From: CAKKQX01 sp046313915
GTDB taxonomy: Bacteria > Pseudomonadota > Gammaproteobacteria > Burkholderiales > SG8-41
Assembly (NCBI GenBank): GCA_046313915.1
Contig: JBKBXX010000018.1
Location: 1 to 36,952, forward strand
DNA: 36,952 nucleotides
Reading direction: 5' to 3'
The notes under the pieces were generated by a model, which saw nothing but the letters and a program-made list of their open reading frames with translations, had not been told where the DNA came from and did not search any database. The position numbers and the translations under genes are program-made. Positions 18,562 to 26,981 of the stretch are shown here, piece after piece (within the stretch, counting starts at the first letter, position 1; each line of letters starts with the position of its first letter).

Positions 18562-19806
18562 TCAGGCCGCGGCCTGCAGCAGCCGCGCGATGCGAAGCGG
18601 CGCCGGCGGGTGCGAGTCATAGAACACCGAGTGCAGCGGATCGGGCGTGAGTGTGGAGGCGTTGTCCTGGTAGAGTTTCACCAGCGCCGAAACGAGTGCG
18701 CGCGCGTCGCTGTGCTGCGCCGCGTAGCGGTCGGCCTCGAATTCGTGTCTGCGCGAATACATGCTGAGCAGCGGTTGCAGCGGGAAAGTGAAGCTGGGCA
18801 TGATCATGAAGAACAGGATCAGCGCCATCGCCGTCGAAGGCGTGGCAACACCCAGGCCGTGGAAGAACCAGTCCTGCGTCATGAGATGGCCGAGCAGCCA
18901 CAGGAAACCGAAGCTCGCGCCGAAAATCCACGCCATGCGCTTTACCACGTGGCGCAGTTTGAAATGACCCAATTCGTGCGCGAGCACGGCCTCGACTTCG
19001 GGCGGTTCCAGGCGCGAAAGCAGGGTGTCGAAAAACACGATGCGCTTGGAGCGGCCGAAACCGGTGAAATAGGCATTGCCATGGCTGCTGCGCCGCGAGC
19101 CGTCCATCACCATCAGTCCTTTCACCTTGAAGCCGCAGCGGGCAAGCAGGCGCTCGACGCGTTGCTTGAGCGCGGCGTCCTGCAGCGGCGAGAATTTGTT
19201 GAACAGCGGCGCGATCCAGGTCGGGTAGACGGCGAGCATGAACAGGTTGAAGACGGTCCATACCCCCCAGGCGTAGAGCCACCACAGACTGCCCATGGTG
19301 TCCATCAGCCACAGCACGCAGGCGGCGAGCGGCATGCCGAACAGCGCCGCGACCAGCAGCGACTTGAGGGTGTCGGCGAGATAGAGGCCGAGAGTCATCT
19401 TGTTGAAGCCGAAATGCTCCTCGATGCGGAAAGTGCGGTAGAGATTGAAAGGCGCTTCGAAAACCCCCATCACGACGGCGACGAGCACGATCAGCGCGAG
19501 CCCGCGCGCGATGCCTTCGGGCAGCCAGGCGGCCGAGATTTCATGCAATGCCTGCAGCCCGCCGCCGAGAGTGAGCGCCAGCAGCAGCACCGCTTCCGCT
19601 GCGACATTAACCATGTCGAGCCGTGTCTTGGCACAGGTGTAGTCGGCCGCGCGCTGATGGGCGGCGAGGTCGATCTGGCCGGCGAATTCGGCCGGCACCG
19701 CAGCGCGGTGCGCCCGGATGTGCCTGAGGTGGCGCGAGCCCAGCCACAGCCGCATCAGCGTGGCGAGCGCCAGCGCGGCCAGGAAAACGGTGCTGAAAGT
19801 GTTCAT
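18562..19806 (-). CDS. M48-family (Ste24/HtpX-like) membrane metalloprotease
   Basis: A 414-residue integral membrane zinc peptidase of the Ste24 type, a CAAX-prenyl-protease relative that may act in membrane protein quality control in bacteria. The hydrophobic segments fall roughly at 3-20, 65-90, 100-120, 145-165, 175-205, 290-310 and 325-345. The zinc motif H-E-L-G-H is at 277-281, and a third ligand lies in R-R-H-E-F-E-A-D near residue 350. ATG at 19806 is the first start that gives a clean hydrophobic N-terminus; an in-frame extension to 20019 crosses into orn and is rejected. It is divergent from orn over a 97-bp gap that should hold both promoters. Confidence 0.85.
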   Translation of the reverse strand: MNTFSTVFLAALALATLMRLWLGSRHLRHIRAHRAAVPAEFAGQIDLAAHQRAADYTCAKTRLDMVNVAAEAVLLLALTLGGGLQALHEISAAWLPEGIARGLALIVLVAVVMGVFEAPFNLYRTFRIEEHFGFNKMTLGLYLADTLKSLLVAALFGMPLAACVLWLMDTMGSLWWLYAWGVWTVFNLFMLAVYPTWIAPLFNKFSPLQDAALKQRVERLLARCGFKVKGLMVMDGSRRSSHGNAYFTGFGRSKRIVFFDTLLSRLEPPEVEAVLAHELGHFKLRHVVKRMAWIFGASFGFLWLLGHLMTQDWFFHGLGVATPSTAMALILFFMIMPSFTFPLQPLLSMYSRRHEFEADRYAAQHSDARALVSALVKLYQDNASTLTPDPLHSVFYDSHPPAPLRIARLLQAAA

Positions 19807-19903
19807 GGGTGATGTCGTATATTGTCGTGTCAGGTCTTGAACGGTGCAACGGAAACTGTGACACAATAAACGCTTTTTGATTCCCGGCTGCTCCGACCCG
19901 ATT

Positions 19904-20449
19904 ATGGCACAAGACCCCGACAACCTCATCTGGATCGACATGGAGATGAGCGGTCTCAATCCCGAAACCGATCGCATCCTCGAAGTGGCGGTCGTGGTGA
20001 CCGATTCGCGGCTGAACACCGTGGCCGAGGCGCCGGTGCTGGTGGTGCATCAGAGCGACGCGGTACTCGACGCAATGGACAACTGGAACAGATCGACTCA
20101 CGGCAAGTCCGGTCTGATTGACCGCGTCAAGGCCTCGACCCTTACCGAGGCCGCTGCCGAGCAGCAGATGACGGCTTTCCTCGAGCAGCATGTGCCGGCC
20201 AGGACCTCGCCGATGTGCGGCAATTCGGTACACCAGGACCGGCGCTTCCTGGCGCGCTACATGCCCGCGCTCGAAGCCTTCTTCCATTACCGCAATCTCG
20301 ACGTGAGCACGCTCAAGGAACTCGCCCGGCGCTGGAAGCCGGAGATCATGGCGGGGTTTGCCAAACACGGCAAGCACGAGGCGCTTGCCGACATCTACGA
20401 GTCGATCGAGGAACTCAAGTACTACCGCGAACATTTTCTCAAGCTCTGA
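19904..20449 (+). CDS. orn: oligoribonuclease
   Basis: A 181-residue 3'-5' exoribonuclease of the DEDDh type that degrades very short RNAs and the dinucleotide pGpG from cyclic di-GMP turnover; it is usually essential in gammaproteobacteria. The start shows the catalytic I-D-M-E-M-S-G-L segment, the C-G-N-S-V-H-Q-D-R-R-F-L motif that carries the middle acidic residue, and a C-terminal H-E-A-L-A-D-I-Y-E-S segment with the general-base histidine. ATG at 19904 is placed by the family N-terminus; the ribosome site is weak. It is divergent from the M48 gene and converges with the HxlR gene. Confidence 0.95.
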   Translation: MAQDPDNLIWIDMEMSGLNPETDRILEVAVVVTDSRLNTVAEAPVLVVHQSDAVLDAMDNWNRSTHGKSGLIDRVKASTLTEAAAEQQMTAFLEQHVPARTSPMCGNSVHQDRRFLARYMPALEAFFHYRNLDVSTLKELARRWKPEIMAGFAKHGKHEALADIYESIEELKYYREHFLKL

Positions 20450-20469
20450 CCCGGCTTGAGAAAAAAACG

Positions 20470-20865
20470 TTATCTGCCGGCCTGCGGCCGGCGCGATGCG
20501 TCGAGCGACTGCTGCAGGCGCTCGACACCATCGAGAAACGCGGCAAATTGCTCGCCGAATTCGGTCAGGCGGTACTCGACGCGGGGCGGAACCTCGGGGA
20601 AAACCTCTTTTTCCAGGATGCCGAAGCGCAGCAGCTTGCGCAGGCGCTCGTTCAACACCTTGGTGGAAAGGCCTTCGACTTCGCGCTGCATCGCGCCGGG
20701 GCGCCGCACACCGTCGCGCACCAGCCGCAGCACCGACAGCGACCATTTGCAGCCGACGATGTCCTCGACCATCGCGCTTGCACGCGGTGCGGAACTTGGC
20801 GCGCGGCGCGCCGGCGGTTTTTTCCCCGCTGCCGGCCGCGAATTTTTTTGCGCCCTGTTTTCCAT
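20470..20865 (-). CDS. HxlR-family winged-helix regulator
   Basis: A 131-residue DNA-binding protein. The C-terminal 100 residues form the HxlR domain: G-C-K-W-S-L-S-V-L-R-L near residue 37, and later L-S-T-K-V-L-N-E-R-L-R-K-L recognition helix and R-V-E-Y-R-L-T-E-F-G wing, as in the family. The first 31 residues are Lys/Ala/Pro-rich and lack similarity. ATG at 20865 sits only six bases from a palindrome and has no ribosome site, so the transcript could be leaderless, or translation could start at the ATG at 20772. It is divergent from the cytochrome P460 gene and probably controls it. HxlR members often respond to reactive or toxic small molecules; the signal here is unknown. Confidence 0.85.
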   Translation of the reverse strand: MENRAQKNSRPAAGKKPPARRAPSSAPRASAMVEDIVGCKWSLSVLRLVRDGVRRPGAMQREVEGLSTKVLNERLRKLLRFGILEKEVFPEVPPRVEYRLTEFGEQFAAFLDGVERLQQSLDASRRPQAGR

Positions 20866-20871
20866 AATTTA

Positions 20872-20903
20872 CACCATTTGGTGCGCACCCTACCGTTTGG
20901 TGC
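20872..20903. promoter_or_regulatory. paired operator-like repeats
   Basis: ACCATTTGGTGC (20873-20884) and ACCGTTTGGTGC (20892-20903) are direct repeats 19 bases apart. The first sits in a perfect palindrome CACCATTTGGTG (20872-20883). They fill the gap between the HxlR gene's start and a possible -35 of the P460 gene (TTGTTG 20908-20913, 17-bp spacer, TAATGT 20931-20936). This is a likely HxlR operator. Confidence 0.55.
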
Positions 20904-20972
20904 CTGCTTGTTGCAGGCGCCGCACGTTGCTAATGTCGGCGCCGCTACGACCACATTTTACAGGAGGGCGGC

Positions 20973-21452
20973 ATGAAAACGGTTTGCGGCATGATACTGG
21001 CGACGCTGGCGGTGTGGCCGGCGCACGCGGCGCAGCCCGCCGCGGTTGCCTACCCCCAGGGCTATCGGGACTGGCATCACGTGAAAAGCATGGTGATCAA
21101 TCCCGGGCATCCGCTCTACGAAAGCTTTGGCGGCATCCACCATCTTTACGCCAACGAAAAGGCGGTCGCGGGTTACAAAAAAGGGCGCTTTCCCGATGGC
21201 GCGGTGATCGTGTTCGATCTGCTCGAGGCGAAAACCGCCGATAACGCGGTGACCGAAGGCACGCGCAAGGTGGTGGGCGTCATGCACAAGGACGCAAAAA
21301 AATTCAAGGATACCGGCGGCTGGGGCTTCGAAGGTTTCAGAGGCGATTCCCGGAGCGGGCGCGCCGTGGGTGCAGACGCAGCGAGCGCTTGCTACTCGTG
21401 CCACACGCAGCAGAAGGACAAGGACTTCGTGTTCAGCAGCCTGCGGCCGTAG
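20973..21452 (+). CDS. cytochrome P460-family protein
   Basis: A 159-residue exported c-type haem protein of the cytochrome P460 family, whose best-known members oxidise hydroxylamine (and NO) in nitrifiers and methanotrophs. A signal peptide (about 1-20, ending H-A-A) precedes Y-P-Q-G-Y-R-D-W-H-H-V-K-S-M, the family's opening strand, and the haem motif C-Y-S-C-H at 140-144 near the C-terminus, as in this family. AGGAGGGC lies before the ATG at 20973. The divergent HxlR regulator with paired operators suggests tight, inducible expression. A haem sensor or a different oxidase role cannot be excluded. Catalysis in P460 depends on a cross-linked lysine not assignable here. Confidence 0.85.
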   Translation: MKTVCGMILATLAVWPAHAAQPAAVAYPQGYRDWHHVKSMVINPGHPLYESFGGIHHLYANEKAVAGYKKGRFPDGAVIVFDLLEAKTADNAVTEGTRKVVGVMHKDAKKFKDTGGWGFEGFRGDSRSGRAVGADAASACYSCHTQQKDKDFVFSSLRP

Positions 21453-21492
21453 GGCGGGGAGGCGGAAAGCGCGCCCCCGCTCCTCATCATCC

Positions 21493-21699
21493 TCATTCGA
21501 GCTTGAGTTCGCCGTCGAATTTGACGTCGAGGTCGAGTTTGCCGACTTTCAGCGTCATGGTCGCGGCGAGGCTCTCGTCGCCCTGGAGCTTGCCGTCCGC
21601 GATCGCCTTGCGCACCGCTTTTTCGATGGCAAGCTGCGAATTGACGCCGACGGTCTTGAGGAATTTGCGGATGCTCATGTTGAGGGCTTCATCGTTCAT
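21493..21699 (-). CDS. small conserved protein, DUF6494-type
   Basis: A 68-residue cytoplasmic protein that resembles what I recall as DUF6494: an N-terminal M-S-I-R-K-F-L-K-T-V-G-V segment and a helical middle, then a short beta-strand end rich in charged residues. Its role is unknown. AAGGAGC lies before the ATG at 21699. It starts 29 bases after the stop of pgi and is probably cotranscribed with it. It is convergent with the P460 gene (40-base gap). Confidence 0.7.
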   Translation of the reverse strand: MNDEALNMSIRKFLKTVGVNSQLAIEKAVRKAIADGKLQGDESLAATMTLKVGKLDLDVKFDGELKLE

Positions 21700-21728
21700 G
21701 GTGTGCTCCTTCGCGCGTGTTGCCGGCT

Positions 21729-23375
21729 CTAGGGAAACCAGCGGTTGTTTTTGAAAAAATTGATCAGGCCGTTGGTCGAGGTGTCGTGCGACAGCACCGG
21801 CGCGGTGGTGGCGAGCTCGGCCAGGATGCGGCCCGCGAGCTGCTTGCCGAGCTCGACACCCCACTGATCGAAGGCATTGACGTTCCAGATCACGCTTTGC
21901 ACGAACACCTTGTGCTCGTAGAGCGCGAGCAGCGCGCCCAGCGTGCGCGGCTCGAGCTTTCGCAACAGGATCGTGGTACTCGGGCGGTTGCCGGGGAAAG
22001 TGCGGTGCGGCAGCAGTTCCCGGATGCGGTCTTCGGCGAGCCCCTGCCTGCGCATCGCTGCTTCGGCTTCGGCGGTGGTGAGGCCGCGCATCAGCGCTTC
22101 GCTCTGGGCGAAGCAGTTCGCCATCAGCATGGTGTGATGCTCGTTCAGCTCGTAATGGGTCTTGCAGCAGCCGATGAAATCGGTAGTGACGAGTTGCGTG
22201 CCCTGGTGCAGCAGCTGGTAGAAGGAATGCTGGCCGTCGGTGCCGGCCGCGCCCCAGATCACCGGCGCCGTCGCGTAGTCGAGCGGCGTGCCGTCGCGCG
22301 CGACGCGCTTGCCGTTGCTTTCCATCTCGAGCTGCTGCAGATGGGCGGGCAGCAGCCGCAGCGACTGGTCGTAGGGCAGCACCGCGTGCGAGGTCACACC
22401 GAAAAAATTCACGTACCATACGCCGAGCAGGCCGAGGATGACCGGCATGTTGCGCTCGAGCGGGGCGGTGCTGAAATGCCCGTCGATTTCGCGCGCGCCG
22501 GCGAGCAGTTCGCGGAAGCGTTCCATGCCGACGGCGAGCGCCACCGGCAAGCCGATTGCCGACCACAGCGAATAGCGTCCGCCGACCCAGTCCCAGAAGC
22601 CGAACACGGCTTCGTCGTCGATGCCGAATTCGCGCGCCGCTGCAGTGTTTGCCGTGACCGCCACGAAATGGCGGGCGACGGCCTTGGCATCCCCCGCTTT
22701 CGCCATCAGCCAGTCACGCGCGGAGCGGGCATTGGCCAGCGTCTCGAGCGTGGTGAAGGTCTTGGAAGCGACGACGAACAGCGTCGTTTCAGGGTTGAGC
22801 GGCGCGAGCGTGGAAGCGAGGTGCGCGCCGTCGACGTTGGACACGAAGTGGACCCGGAACTGGGGCGTGGCGTAGGGCGCGAGCGCTTCCACTGCCAGCG
22901 CCGGCCCGAGACTCGAGCCGCCGATGCCGATGCTGACGATATCGGTGAAAGCGTGGCCGCTGAAACCGGTGAGCCTGCGGCTGCGCACGCCTTCGCAGAA
23001 ATGCGCCATGTTCTCGAGGGTGTGCCCGACCGCGGCCGTGACGTCCTCGCCGTCGAGCATGACCGGATAGTCGGCACGCAGCGCGGTGTGCAGCGCGGCG
23101 CGGTGTTCCGTGGTGTTGATTTCCTCGCCCCTGAACATGCGCGCGATCCACTGCGGCAGTTCGCATTGCCGCGCCAGCTCGAAGAGCAGGCGCAGCGTGT
23201 CGTCGGTGACGAGGTGCTTGGAATAATCGAGCAGCAGGTCGCCGCAGCGCAGCGAGTAGCGCTCGAAGCGCGCCGGATCCGTCGCGAACAGCTCGCGCAG
23301 GCTGAAGCCGGCGGCGGCGCACTGGTGCTCGCGCAGCGCCTGCCATGCGGGAAGCCGGGAGGGAGCGGTGGTCAT
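21729..23375 (-). CDS. pgi: glucose-6-phosphate isomerase
   Basis: A 548-residue enzyme interconverting glucose-6-phosphate and fructose-6-phosphate. It has two SIS-type sugar-isomerase domains. Signatures visible are G-I-G-G-S-S-L-G-P, V-A-S-K-T-F-T-T-L-E-T, the G-A-A-G-T-D-G-Q-H-S-F-Y-Q segment, and F-D-Q-W-G-V-E-L-G-K near the C-terminus. Length equals the usual 548-549. ATG at 23375 gives the standard N-terminus; in-frame starts further upstream overlap the lrgA promoter region and lack similarity. Downstream lies a 68-residue companion gene. Confidence 0.95.
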   Translation of the reverse strand: MTTAPSRLPAWQALREHQCAAAGFSLRELFATDPARFERYSLRCGDLLLDYSKHLVTDDTLRLLFELARQCELPQWIARMFRGEEINTTEHRAALHTALRADYPVMLDGEDVTAAVGHTLENMAHFCEGVRSRRLTGFSGHAFTDIVSIGIGGSSLGPALAVEALAPYATPQFRVHFVSNVDGAHLASTLAPLNPETTLFVVASKTFTTLETLANARSARDWLMAKAGDAKAVARHFVAVTANTAAAREFGIDDEAVFGFWDWVGGRYSLWSAIGLPVALAVGMERFRELLAGAREIDGHFSTAPLERNMPVILGLLGVWYVNFFGVTSHAVLPYDQSLRLLPAHLQQLEMESNGKRVARDGTPLDYATAPVIWGAAGTDGQHSFYQLLHQGTQLVTTDFIGCCKTHYELNEHHTMLMANCFAQSEALMRGLTTAEAEAAMRRQGLAEDRIRELLPHRTFPGNRPSTTILLRKLEPRTLGALLALYEHKVFVQSVIWNVNAFDQWGVELGKQLAGRILAELATTAPVLSHDTSTNGLINFFKNNRWFP

Positions 23376-23485
23376 TTTCGAAGCGGGGCGCGGGCAGCGT
23401 TGTTTTCGGTTCGAGCGGGTCATTTTACCCGTTCCCCGGCGTCCGCGTTTAAAATCGGCCTGTCCATCTTTGCGGGGAGGCGATC

Positions 23486-23848
23486 ATGCTCGGTGCGTTG
23501 ACGACACTGCTGGTGTATCAACTGGTCGGCGAAGTGCTGGTGCAGGCTTTCGTGCTGCCGGTTCCGGGGCCGGTAATCGGCATGATACTGCTGTTCCTGA
23601 CGCTGTGGGCGAGAGGCGGCCTTCCCGGGCCGCTGCGCGACACCGCCAATGGCATCCTGCAGCACCTGTCGCTGCTGTTCGTGCCGGCAGGCGTGGGTGT
23701 GATGGTGCATTTCACGCGGCTTTCGGGCGAGTGGCTGCCGATCGTGGTCGCCGTGCTCGCGAGCACCGCGCTCACCATCGCGGTCGCCGCGCTCACCATG
23801 CAGGCGCTGACGGCGCGCCGCGCGCCGCAGCCGGGAGAAGGTGAATGA
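23486..23848 (+). CDS. lrgA: CidA/LrgA holin-like membrane protein
   Basis: A 120-residue protein with four predicted membrane segments (about 8-26, 30-47, 62-82 and 89-110) of the CidA/LrgA family. These are holin-like proteins that with LrgB modulate murein hydrolase activity, or in other bacteria pyruvate or glycolate export. The motif V-P-G-P-V-I-G-M near residue 28 is characteristic. ATG at 23486 has GGGGAGG ahead. Its stop overlaps the lrgB start (ATGA), so translation is coupled. Confidence 0.85.
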   Translation: MLGALTTLLVYQLVGEVLVQAFVLPVPGPVIGMILLFLTLWARGGLPGPLRDTANGILQHLSLLFVPAGVGVMVHFTRLSGEWLPIVVAVLASTALTIAVAALTMQALTARRAPQPGEGE

Positions 23849-24573
23849 TCACCGCGCGCATCGCCGACATCTGGGTCTATCTTGCCACCTCGCCGCTGCT
23901 GGGCCTCACCATCACGCTGCTCACCTACCAGGCCGCGTACTGGGTCTACCGGCGCTCGGGTTTCAACCCGCTGCTCAATCCGGTGCTGCTCGCGATCATC
24001 GCGCTGGTGACGGCGCTAAAGCTCACCGCCACCCCCTACCAGACCTATTTCGACGGCGCGCAGTTCGTGCATTTCCTGCTCGGGCCGGCGACGGTGGCGC
24101 TGGCGGTGCCGCTCTACGCGCAGTTCGCGCGGTTGCGTGCGCTGGCGCTGCCGCTCGCGGGCGCGCTGTTCGCGGGTTCGCTCACCGCGATCGTTTCGGT
24201 GCTGGGCATAGGCTGGCTGCTCGGTATCGGCGAGGCCACGCTGTTTTCGCTCGCGCCCAAATCGGTGACGGCGCCGATCGCGATGGGCATCTCGGAAAAA
24301 ATCGGCGGCATTCCCTCGCTCACCGCGGTGCTGGTGATCATGACGGGCGTGAGCGGCGCGATGATGGCGAAATACGTGCTCGACGCGCTGCGCATCCGCG
24401 ACCACGGCGTGCGCGGTTTTGCGGTCGGCGTCGCCGCGCACGGCATCGGCACCGCGCGCGCTTTCCAGGTGAGCGAACAGGCGGGCGCGTTCGCCGGCCT
24501 CGGCATGGGGTTAAATGGCGTGCTGACGGCGCTGCTGATGCCGCTGCTGCTGGCGGTCTGGAGGCTCATCTGA
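23845..24573 (+). CDS. lrgB: LrgB-family membrane protein
   Basis: A 242-residue polytopic membrane protein of the LrgB/CidB family, partner of LrgA. Six or more hydrophobic segments are visible, and the signature G-I-S-E-K-I-G-G-I-P and the F-A-V-G-V-A-A-H-G-I-G-T-A-R-A segment, both highly conserved in LrgB, are present. In other organisms lrgAB or homologous cidAB control autolysis or act as transporters, for example of pyruvate or glycolate. It overlaps lrgA upstream and the EI24-type gene downstream by 4 bases each, so all three are translationally coupled. Confidence 0.88.
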   Translation: MITARIADIWVYLATSPLLGLTITLLTYQAAYWVYRRSGFNPLLNPVLLAIIALVTALKLTATPYQTYFDGAQFVHFLLGPATVALAVPLYAQFARLRALALPLAGALFAGSLTAIVSVLGIGWLLGIGEATLFSLAPKSVTAPIAMGISEKIGGIPSLTAVLVIMTGVSGAMMAKYVLDALRIRDHGVRGFAVGVAAHGIGTARAFQVSEQAGAFAGLGMGLNGVLTALLMPLLLAVWRLI

Positions 24574-25307
24574 TGCGGGACGCCGCCATTGCGCTCATGC
24601 GCGCCGCAGGCAATCTGTTCGAACCGCGCCTGCTCGCCATCGTGTTTTTGCCGATGCTGGGCAGCATCGCGCTGTGGACGGCGCTCGCGTGGAGGTTCTG
24701 GAACGCATGGACGGCAAGCGTCGCCGGCGTGCTGACCGGCACCCCGGTCGCCGGCTGGCTCAGACGATGGGGCGCGGCGTGGGTCATCGACTACACGGCG
24801 ATGTTCGCGGCGGCGGCTGCCCTCCTGCCGGCGGTCTACGTCACCGCGCTCGTCATCACCGAAATCATCGCCATGCCGGTGATCGTCAAATTTGTTGCTG
24901 CGCGCTATTATCCGCACCTCGCACGCGAAGCCGGCGGCACGCTCCTCGGCAGCGTGCGCAATGCCATGGTCGGCGTCGCTGTATTCGCCGTGCTGTGGAT
25001 CCTGACCCTGCCGCTATGGCTCACCGGTGCCGGCGCGGTGCTGGCGCCGGTGCTCGTTTCGGCCTATCTCACCCAGCGCATGTTTCGCTACGATGCGCTC
25101 GCCGAGCACGCCAGTGCCGCAGAATTCGCGCGCATCACGCGCGATGCGCGCGGCGATCTGTTCCTGCTCGGCATCATGTTGTCGCTATTGCTCTATCTGC
25201 CGCTGGTGAACCTGCTGGTGCCGGTGCTCTCCGGTCTGGCGTTCACGCACTTCTGTCTGGGGCGGCTCGCGACCGAAAGAAAAAGAATAATAAAAACAGT
25301 CAATTAG
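24573..25307 (+). CDS. EI24-domain (CysZ-like) membrane protein
   Basis: A 244-residue membrane protein with four long hydrophobic regions (about 20-45, 70-90, 125-155 and 195-220) that resembles the EI24/CysZ fold. CysZ imports sulfate; EI24-domain proteins in many bacteria have no known role. Start ATG 24573 overlaps the lrgB stop (ATGA), which ties it to the lrgAB unit. The stop is followed by an A+T-rich stretch without a clear hairpin. The coupling to lrgAB suggests a shared envelope or transport function. The exact substrate cannot be told. Confidence 0.75.
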   Translation: MRDAAIALMRAAGNLFEPRLLAIVFLPMLGSIALWTALAWRFWNAWTASVAGVLTGTPVAGWLRRWGAAWVIDYTAMFAAAAALLPAVYVTALVITEIIAMPVIVKFVAARYYPHLAREAGGTLLGSVRNAMVGVAVFAVLWILTLPLWLTGAGAVLAPVLVSAYLTQRMFRYDALAEHASAAEFARITRDARGDLFLLGIMLSLLLYLPLVNLLVPVLSGLAFTHFCLGRLATERKRIIKTVN

Positions 25308-25348
25308 GTTTTTGGGGGCTTTTTTTATATTTTCTGGGGAGTTTATTC

Positions 25349-26155
25349 ATGAATTCTCGTTTTACCGCGATAATGAAAACGGCACTGTTTGCCATCGTCG
25401 TCTCGCACGCCGTCGCCATCTGGGCGGGGCAGACTCCCGCCGTCAGGCAACCGCCGGTCGAGTCGCCGCAGCGGATACTGTTCGTCGGCAACAGTTACCT
25501 CTATTACAACGACAGCCTGCACAATCATGTGCGGCGGTTGGCGATCGCCGCCAATCCCGCGCTGGAGAAAACGCTGCAATACAAGTCAGCGACGATCGGT
25601 GGAGCGCCGCTCGCCCATCACGACGTCAAAGGGCTGCTCGTGCCGGGCCGGCTGGGGATCAAGCAGCCTTTCGAAGTGGTGGTTCTCCAGGGCAACAGCG
25701 GGGCGGCGCTGACGGAAGCGCGGCGTGCGTCGTTCCGCGAAAAAGTGATCGAGTTCAATGCCGAGATCGTGAAAACGGGCGCGAAAACGGCGCTTTACAT
25801 GACGCACGCCTACGTCAAGCCGCACAAGGATGCGAGCCCGGACATGATCCGCAAGATCGAGGAGCTTTATGTATCGGTGGGCAACGAGACGGGTGCCTAT
25901 GTCATTCCCGTGGGACTGGCGTTCGAAGAAGCTTATCGCCAACGGCCGGATATCCAGTTGCACAAGAGCTACGACGGCAGCCATCCCGATCTGATCGGAA
26001 CCTACCTCGCCGCGTGCGTCGTGTATGCGAGCCTGTATGGCAAGTCGCCGGTTGGCAATCCGTATGATTACTACGGCAAGGTCGACAAGGAGACGGCTGC
26101 ATTTCTGCAGCGTGTGGCCGACGAAACGGTGCGCCGGTTTTACGGCCGGCCGTAG
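25349..26155 (+). CDS. exported SGNH/GDSL-like hydrolase
   Basis: A 268-residue protein with an N-terminal signal peptide (about 1-26, ending I-W-A) and an SGNH-hydrolase fold. Block I is represented by V-G-N-S-Y-L-Y, with serine in place of the usual G-D-S; Q-G-N-S-G-A follows in the middle, and D-G-S-H-P-D at about residues 209-214 holds the catalytic Asp and His (D-x-x-H). It resembles the DUF4886-type hydrolases. Substrate is likely an ester or acetyl group on a carbohydrate or envelope polymer, by analogy. It follows the EI24-type gene by 41 bases on the same strand with its own GGGGAG site, so it may belong to the lrgAB transcript. Confidence 0.75.
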   Translation: MNSRFTAIMKTALFAIVVSHAVAIWAGQTPAVRQPPVESPQRILFVGNSYLYYNDSLHNHVRRLAIAANPALEKTLQYKSATIGGAPLAHHDVKGLLVPGRLGIKQPFEVVVLQGNSGAALTEARRASFREKVIEFNAEIVKTGAKTALYMTHAYVKPHKDASPDMIRKIEELYVSVGNETGAYVIPVGLAFEEAYRQRPDIQLHKSYDGSHPDLIGTYLAACVVYASLYGKSPVGNPYDYYGKVDKETAAFLQRVADETVRRFYGRP

Positions 26156-26189
26156 CGGAAATGGTGCAGCCTTGTCGCTGCGCCGGGGC

Positions 26190-26981
26190 TCATTTCGCCG
26201 CGGCGAGCGCCTTCAGCGTGAACACATGGCTCGCATTGTCGAGCGGCTTGTGGCAGGCGAGGCACTCGGCGTGGTTGACGCCGGGCCGCTGCTGCCTGTC
26301 GAGAGTGAAAACGGCGTAGTTCCAGTCGCCGTTGCGCAGCATTTCGGGAATGTCCCTACCCCAGCCCGCGCCGCTTGCCATCATTGTGTAAAACAGGAGC
26401 TTGTCCGCGACGTAAAAACCGTCGCTGTCCATGACCGGCTGGCCGTCGGCGGCGAGTTTCGCCGCGTAGACTTCGGCGAGCAGCGCCGAGCCTTCGGGCA
26501 GCGGCTTGCCCGCTTGTGCCGCCGCCACCGCGGCGGGGTTGGCGTAGTAATGGCGCACCTGCCTGGTCGCCGGGAAGTTGATCGTGTGGTACTTCCTGAA
26601 GGTGTCGCGGTAGTCTGCGGGGAAAGTCACGCCGGTTTTTGCGACATGCGGCAGGAACGCGGATCTGGCCCCTGTTGCAGCGCCCGGCTGGGCGGCGAAA
26701 TAGGCGGCGACGTTGGCGATATCCTCGGCGCCGAGCTGGGCCGCGATCGCGTTCATCACCGGGTTTTTGCGCGTGCCTTCCCGGAGCGCTTTCAGTTGCG
26801 CCGCGAGGTAGCCCGCGCGCTGCGCCGCGAGATTGGGAATGGTATCGCTCACGCTCACGCCGTTTGCGCCGTGGCAGGCCGCGCACACCGCGGCGGCCTT
26901 GGCTTTGCCGGCTTCGATGTCGGCGGCATGCGCAATCGAAGCGATGACGAGAGCGGCCAGAAATCCCAACGTTTTTTTCAC
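26190..26981 (-). CDS. cytochrome c-cytochrome P460 fusion
   Basis: A 263-residue exported dihaem protein. A signal peptide (1-19, A-H-A) precedes a class I cytochrome c domain: the haem motif C-A-A-C-H is at 33-37 and a plausible axial Met lies in N-P-V-M-N. From about residue 110 a P460-like domain follows (T-G-V-T-F-P-A-D-Y-R, then the strand-rich core), ending with C-L-A-C-H at 240-244. Two haems in one chain suit direct electron transfer from the P460 site, perhaps during oxidation of hydroxylamine or NO, to the respiratory chain. ATG at 26981 has GGAGGAA. It is monocistronic as far as can be seen, and is the second P460 gene in the window. Confidence 0.85.
   Translation of the reverse strand: MKKTLGFLAALVIASIAHAADIEAGKAKAAAVCAACHGANGVSVSDTIPNLAAQRAGYLAAQLKALREGTRKNPVMNAIAAQLGAEDIANVAAYFAAQPGAATGARSAFLPHVAKTGVTFPADYRDTFRKYHTINFPATRQVRHYYANPAAVAAAQAGKPLPEGSALLAEVYAAKLAADGQPVMDSDGFYVADKLLFYTMMASGAGWGRDIPEMLRNGDWNYAVFTLDRQQRPGVNHAECLACHKPLDNASHVFTLKALAAAK

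Noticed and set aside
23841..25307. Single long frame spanning lrgB and the EI24-type gene
   Set aside because: Only its C-terminal part (from 24573) is the real gene; the rest is out of frame with lrgB.
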